Origin: Metallibacterium scheffleri | GTDB taxonomy: Bacteria > Pseudomonadota > Gammaproteobacteria > Xanthomonadales > Rhodanobacteraceae | Length of the DNA: 64,000 bases | Reading direction: 5' to 3' | Assembly (NCBI RefSeq): GCF_002077135.1 | Contig: NZ_LDOS01000002.1 | Span: forward strand, 1,240,001 to 1,304,000 | Shown here: one piece after another, positions 60,914 to 64,000 of the stretch | How positions within the stretch are numbered: the stretch's first letter is position 1 | Layout: each line of letters opens with the position of its first letter | Position numbers and translations under genes: made by a program | Notes under the pieces: model-generated | Databases searched by the model: none | The model's input: only the letters and a program-made list of their open reading frames with translations | Told to the model about the DNA's origin: nothing

Positions 60914-62986
60914 ATGGACGCATTGAACGACCTTTCCCGCAACGAGCTCTACCTCAACCGTGAGCTGGCCGCGCTGGAATTCAATTTCCGCGTACTGGCG
61001 CAGGCGCGTGATCCGCGCATGCCGCTGCTGGAACGCATGCGCTTCATGTGCATCTCATCGAGCAATCTCGACGAGTTTTTCGAAGTGCGCGTGGCCGTGC
61101 TGCGCCAGCACATCAGCTACGGCGACGCACGCCCCGGTCCGGACGGCCTGCCCCCCGGCGAAGTGCTGGCTCGCATCCGCGAGCGCGCGCTGGCGCTGGT
61201 CGGCGAGCAATATCTGGTGTGGGCCGAGGAATTGCAGCCGGCACTGGCCGAGGAAGGCGTGCGCTTTCTCACCCGCGACCGCTGGAGCGCGCGCCAGAAA
61301 CGCTGGCTGCAGGGCTACTTCCGCAACGAGATCCTGCCGGTGCTGTCGCCGCTGGGGCTGGATCCGGCGCACCCGTTTCCGCGCATTCTCAACAAAAGCC
61401 TGAATATCGCCGTGGTGCTGGAAGGTCGCGACGCCTTCGGCCGCGCCGGACACATGGCGCTGGTGCGCGCGCCGCGTTCACTGCCGCGCTTGATCCGCCT
61501 GCCCGCGCAGGTTTCCGATGCGCCGTGCGAGTTCGTGTTTCTGGCCGGATTGCTGCAACAGTTCGCCGCCGAGATGTTTCCCGGGTTCACGGTGCAGGGC
61601 TCCTATCAGTTCCGCGTCACCCGCAACAGCGAGCTGACCGTGGAGGAAGAGGAAGTCGAGAACCTCGCCAGCGCGCTGACTGCCGAGCTGATCGAGCGCG
61701 GCTTCGCGCGCCCGGTGCGCCTGGAAGTTGCCGAAAACTGCCCCAAGCCGATCACCGATCTGCTGATGGCCAATTTTGAACTGACCGAGCAGGACGTGTA
61801 CCGCTGCGCCGGGCCGGTGAACCTCAGCCGCGTGGTGTCGATCTTCGACCAGGTTGATCGCGCCGATCTCAAGTTCCGGCCGTTCACCCCGCGCCTCAGC
61901 CCGTCGTTGGTGCAGGGCGCCAATGTGTTCGAGGTGATCGGCAAGCGCGACGTGCTGCTGCATCATCCCTACGAGTCGTTCCAGTCGGTGATGGAAATGC
62001 TGCGCCAGGCAGCGACCGATCCCGATGTGCTGGCGATCAAGCAGACGCTGTACCGTGTCGGCAGCGACTCGCCGCTGGTCGAGCATCTGGTCGAGGCGGC
62101 ACGCGCCGGCAAGGACGTGACCGTGGTGGTGGAGCTGCGCGCGCGCTTCGACGAGGAGGCCAACATCCGCCTGGCCAATCGCCTGCAAAGCGCCGGCGTG
62201 CAGGTGGTCTACGGCGTGGTCGGTTACAAGACCCACGCCAAGATGCTGCTGGTGGTGCGCCGCGAGGGCCGCAAGCTGCGCCGCTATGTGCATCTGGCCA
62301 CCGGCAATTACCACCAGATCACCTCGCGCCTGTACACCGACATCGGCCTGATGACCGCGCAGGCGGAAATCGGCGAGGACGTGCACAAGGTGTTCCAGCA
62401 GCTTTCCGGGCTGGGGCCGACGATCAAACTGACGCGCCTGCTGCAGTCGCCGTTCACGCTGTACAAGGGGCTGATGCAGCGCATCGAGCGCGAGATCAGG
62501 CACGCTGGCGCGGGCAAGCCGGCGCGCATCATCGCGCGCATGAACGCACTCAACGAGCCGAGCGTCGTGGAAGCGCTGTATCGCGCATCCACTGCGGGCG
62601 TCGAGATCGACTTGATCGTACGCGGCGCCTGCACCTTGCGCCCGGGTCTGCCGGGCATCTCCGAGCGCATCCGCGTACGCTCCGTCGTCGGGCGCTTTCT
62701 GGAACACAGCCGCGTGTACTGGTTCGCCAACGATGGCGCGCCAGAACTGTTCTGCTCCAGTGCCGACTGGATGGAGCGCAACCTGATGCAGCGCATCGAG
62801 GTGTGCTTCCCGATCCTCGACGCCACGCTGGCGCAGCGCGTCTACGACGAGACACTGGCCAATTACCTCAGTGACAACGCGCAAGCCTGGATTCTGCAGC
62901 CGGATGGGCACTACGAGCGCGTCGCGCGCGGCGATGGCCCATCGCACTCGGCGCAGCGCACGCTGCTGGCCAAGCTCACGGGCTGA
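60914..62986 (+). CDS. ppk1: Polyphosphate kinase 1
   Basis: Makes inorganic polyphosphate from ATP. 690 residues from ATG 60914 (MDALNDLSRNELYLNRELAAL). The core includes the N-terminal N1 domain, FDEEANIRLAN, the phospho-His in GYKTHAKMLLVVRR, and RYVHLATGNYHQITSRLYTDIGL, with the C-terminal PLD-like RCEVCFP-type end. It follows phoR by 60 bases, so phosphate limitation and polyphosphate synthesis are linked. Confidence 0.96.
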   Translation: MDALNDLSRNELYLNRELAALEFNFRVLAQARDPRMPLLERMRFMCISSSNLDEFFEVRVAVLRQHISYGDARPGPDGLPPGEVLARIRERALALVGEQYLVWAEELQPALAEEGVRFLTRDRWSARQKRWLQGYFRNEILPVLSPLGLDPAHPFPRILNKSLNIAVVLEGRDAFGRAGHMALVRAPRSLPRLIRLPAQVSDAPCEFVFLAGLLQQFAAEMFPGFTVQGSYQFRVTRNSELTVEEEEVENLASALTAELIERGFARPVRLEVAENCPKPITDLLMANFELTEQDVYRCAGPVNLSRVVSIFDQVDRADLKFRPFTPRLSPSLVQGANVFEVIGKRDVLLHHPYESFQSVMEMLRQAATDPDVLAIKQTLYRVGSDSPLVEHLVEAARAGKDVTVVVELRARFDEEANIRLANRLQSAGVQVVYGVVGYKTHAKMLLVVRREGRKLRRYVHLATGNYHQITSRLYTDIGLMTAQAEIGEDVHKVFQQLSGLGPTIKLTRLLQSPFTLYKGLMQRIEREIRHAGAGKPARIIARMNALNEPSVVEALYRASTAGVEIDLIVRGACTLRPGLPGISERIRVRSVVGRFLEHSRVYWFANDGAPELFCSSADWMERNLMQRIEVCFPILDATLAQRVYDETLANYLSDNAQAWILQPDGHYERVARGDGPSHSAQRTLLAKLTG

Positions 62987-63161
62987 AGTAATGCGCGACC
63001 GTTGCGCCGCAGCTGGCATCGACGCGTGGGCAGAGTAAAATGCATTTCCGATCACGGCCCTGTGCGGCCATTCGCCACTGCGCGCGGCGCGCGTAAGCAT
63101 GGCTCCTGCTTGGCATATTCCCGCCGGTCCCGGCGGTTTCACCCTCCCGGAGTAGTCATCG

Positions 63162-64000
63162 ATGATCTTCGAAACCCTCGCCACCTACGGCCATGAGCAG
63201 GTGGTGTTTTGCCATCAGAAAGATGTCGGCCTCAAGGCCATCATCGCCATCCACAACACCGTGCTCGGGCCGTCCCTGGGCGGGCTGCGCATGTGGGCCT
63301 ACAAGACCGAGCAGGAAGCGCTCAACGACGTGCTGCGCCTGTCGCGCGGCATGACCTACAAGAACGCCGTGGCCGGCCTGAACCTGGGTGGCGGCAAGGC
63401 GGTGATCATCGGCGATCCGACGCGGGACAAGTCCGAGGCGCTGTTCCGCGCCTTCGGCCGCTTCGTGCAATCGCTGGGCGGGCGCTACATCACTGCCGAG
63501 GACGTCGGCATCGACGTCAACGACATGGAGTACGTATTCCGCGAAACCGAATTCGTCACCGGCGTGCACCAGGTGCACGGCGGTTCCGGCGATCCCTCGC
63601 CGTTCACCGCTTTTGGCACGCTGCAGGGATTGATGGCCGCGCTCAACCACAAGTACGGCCACGAGGACGTGGGCAAGCTCAGCTACGCCGTGCAGGGCGT
63701 GGGGCATGTCGGCCTGGAGTTCGTCAAGCTGCTGCGCGAACAGGGCGCCAAGGTCTTCGTCACCGACATCAACAAGGCCGCCGTGCAACGCTGCGTGGAT
63801 GAATTCGGCTGCGAGGCCGTGGGCCTGGACGATATCTACGACGTCGATGCCGATGTCTACAGCCCGGCCGCTTTGGGTGGCACCATCAACGAGCACACGC
63901 TGCCGCGGCTGAAGTGCAAGATCATCTGTGGCCCTGCCAACAACCAGTTGGCCACCGACGCCATCGGCGATGAGGTAAGCAAGCGCGGGATTCTCTACGC
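63162..64000 (+). CDS. Leucine/Glu-Phe-Val dehydrogenase family, N-terminal part
   Basis: 279 residues before the right edge cuts the gene (family about 350-370). The dimerisation/catalytic domain shows GPSLGGLRMWAYKTEQEAL, RGMTYKNAVAGLNLGGGKAVI (catalytic Lys) and ITAEDVGI. The Rossmann part begins YAVQGVGHVGLEFVKLL. Deaminates branched-chain amino acids with NAD. GGAG nine bases before ATG 63162. A CCGCCGG-TC-CCGGCGG hairpin at 63121-63136 lies upstream. Confidence 0.9.
   Translation, partial: MIFETLATYGHEQVVFCHQKDVGLKAIIAIHNTVLGPSLGGLRMWAYKTEQEALNDVLRLSRGMTYKNAVAGLNLGGGKAVIIGDPTRDKSEALFRAFGRFVQSLGGRYITAEDVGIDVNDMEYVFRETEFVTGVHQVHGGSGDPSPFTAFGTLQGLMAALNHKYGHEDVGKLSYAVQGVGHVGLEFVKLLREQGAKVFVTDINKAAVQRCVDEFGCEAVGLDDIYDVDADVYSPAALGGTINEHTLPRLKCKIICGPANNQLATDAIGDEVSKRGILY

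Noticed and set aside
63121-63139. Hairpin CCGCCGG-TC-CCGGCGG as terminator of ppk1
   Set aside because: It is followed by TTTC only, and lies about 135 bases beyond the ppk1 stop near the next gene's leader; function undecided.
61478-63184. Minus-strand frame opposite ppk1
   Set aside because: Low-complexity His/Gln/Ala-rich translation without conserved features, antisense to complete ppk1 motifs.

Overview
The window is GC-rich chromosomal DNA from a gammaproteobacterium, most probably of the order Xanthomonadales and plausibly Rhodanobacteraceae. The basis is gene order and protein style: pyrG-kdsA-eno-ftsB-ispD-ispF; surE-pcm-yqaA-nlpD with no rpoS behind it; hisGDCB(fused)HAFI-E(fused) led by a TrpR-family hisR; phoB-phoR-ppk1; and a HisB phosphatase domain without the zinc loop. 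The species cannot be fixed from this sequence. Nearly all of the window is housekeeping chromosome; accessory DNA is confined to an IS110-family element, some intergenic repeats and one rearranged islet.

Layout. 1-7265: tail of a short-chain dehydrogenase, then ftsH, folP, glmM and a 2-oxoglutarate oxygenase on the minus strand, rlmE, and divergent yhbY and a Mth938-like gene. 7290-10219: surE-pcm-yqaA-nlpD. 10327-11843: an IS110/IS1111-type insertion sequence whose right end lies about 10 bp from the start of a Smr-domain gene. 12508-17931: pyrG to ispF. 17999-21734: aminopeptidase P and parE. 21735-22116: dense intergenic repeats. 22117-29822: a GAF-like membrane sensor, NUDIX hydrolase, amino-acid permease, an orphan operator-like palindrome, a HiPIP, the methionine-salvage operon mtnB-mtnD-mtnC and a glutathione transferase. 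29832-37375: the compact, translationally coupled histidine operon.

37385-44558 is the most unusual part. A periplasmic beta-propeller protein is followed by a second hisR copy with its own perfect 24-bp operator and a truncated hisG whose frame runs into a fragment of the ammonia-lyase gene found 3.3 kb away. Between these lie an HNH-type nuclease with homing-associated repeats and a DUF4160/DUF2442-HTH pair that looks like a toxin-antitoxin module.

44571-64000: hisS, a tRNA-Pro(CGG), the fatty-acid cluster (yceD-rpmF-fabH-fabD-fabG-acpP-fabF-mltG-tmk-holB with a PIG-L deacetylase and pilZ), an AhpD-like/glutaredoxin pair, the periplasmic protease bepA, the phosphate regulators phoB-phoR with ppk1 and a probable Pho box, and the start of a leucine-dehydrogenase-type gene cut by the right edge.
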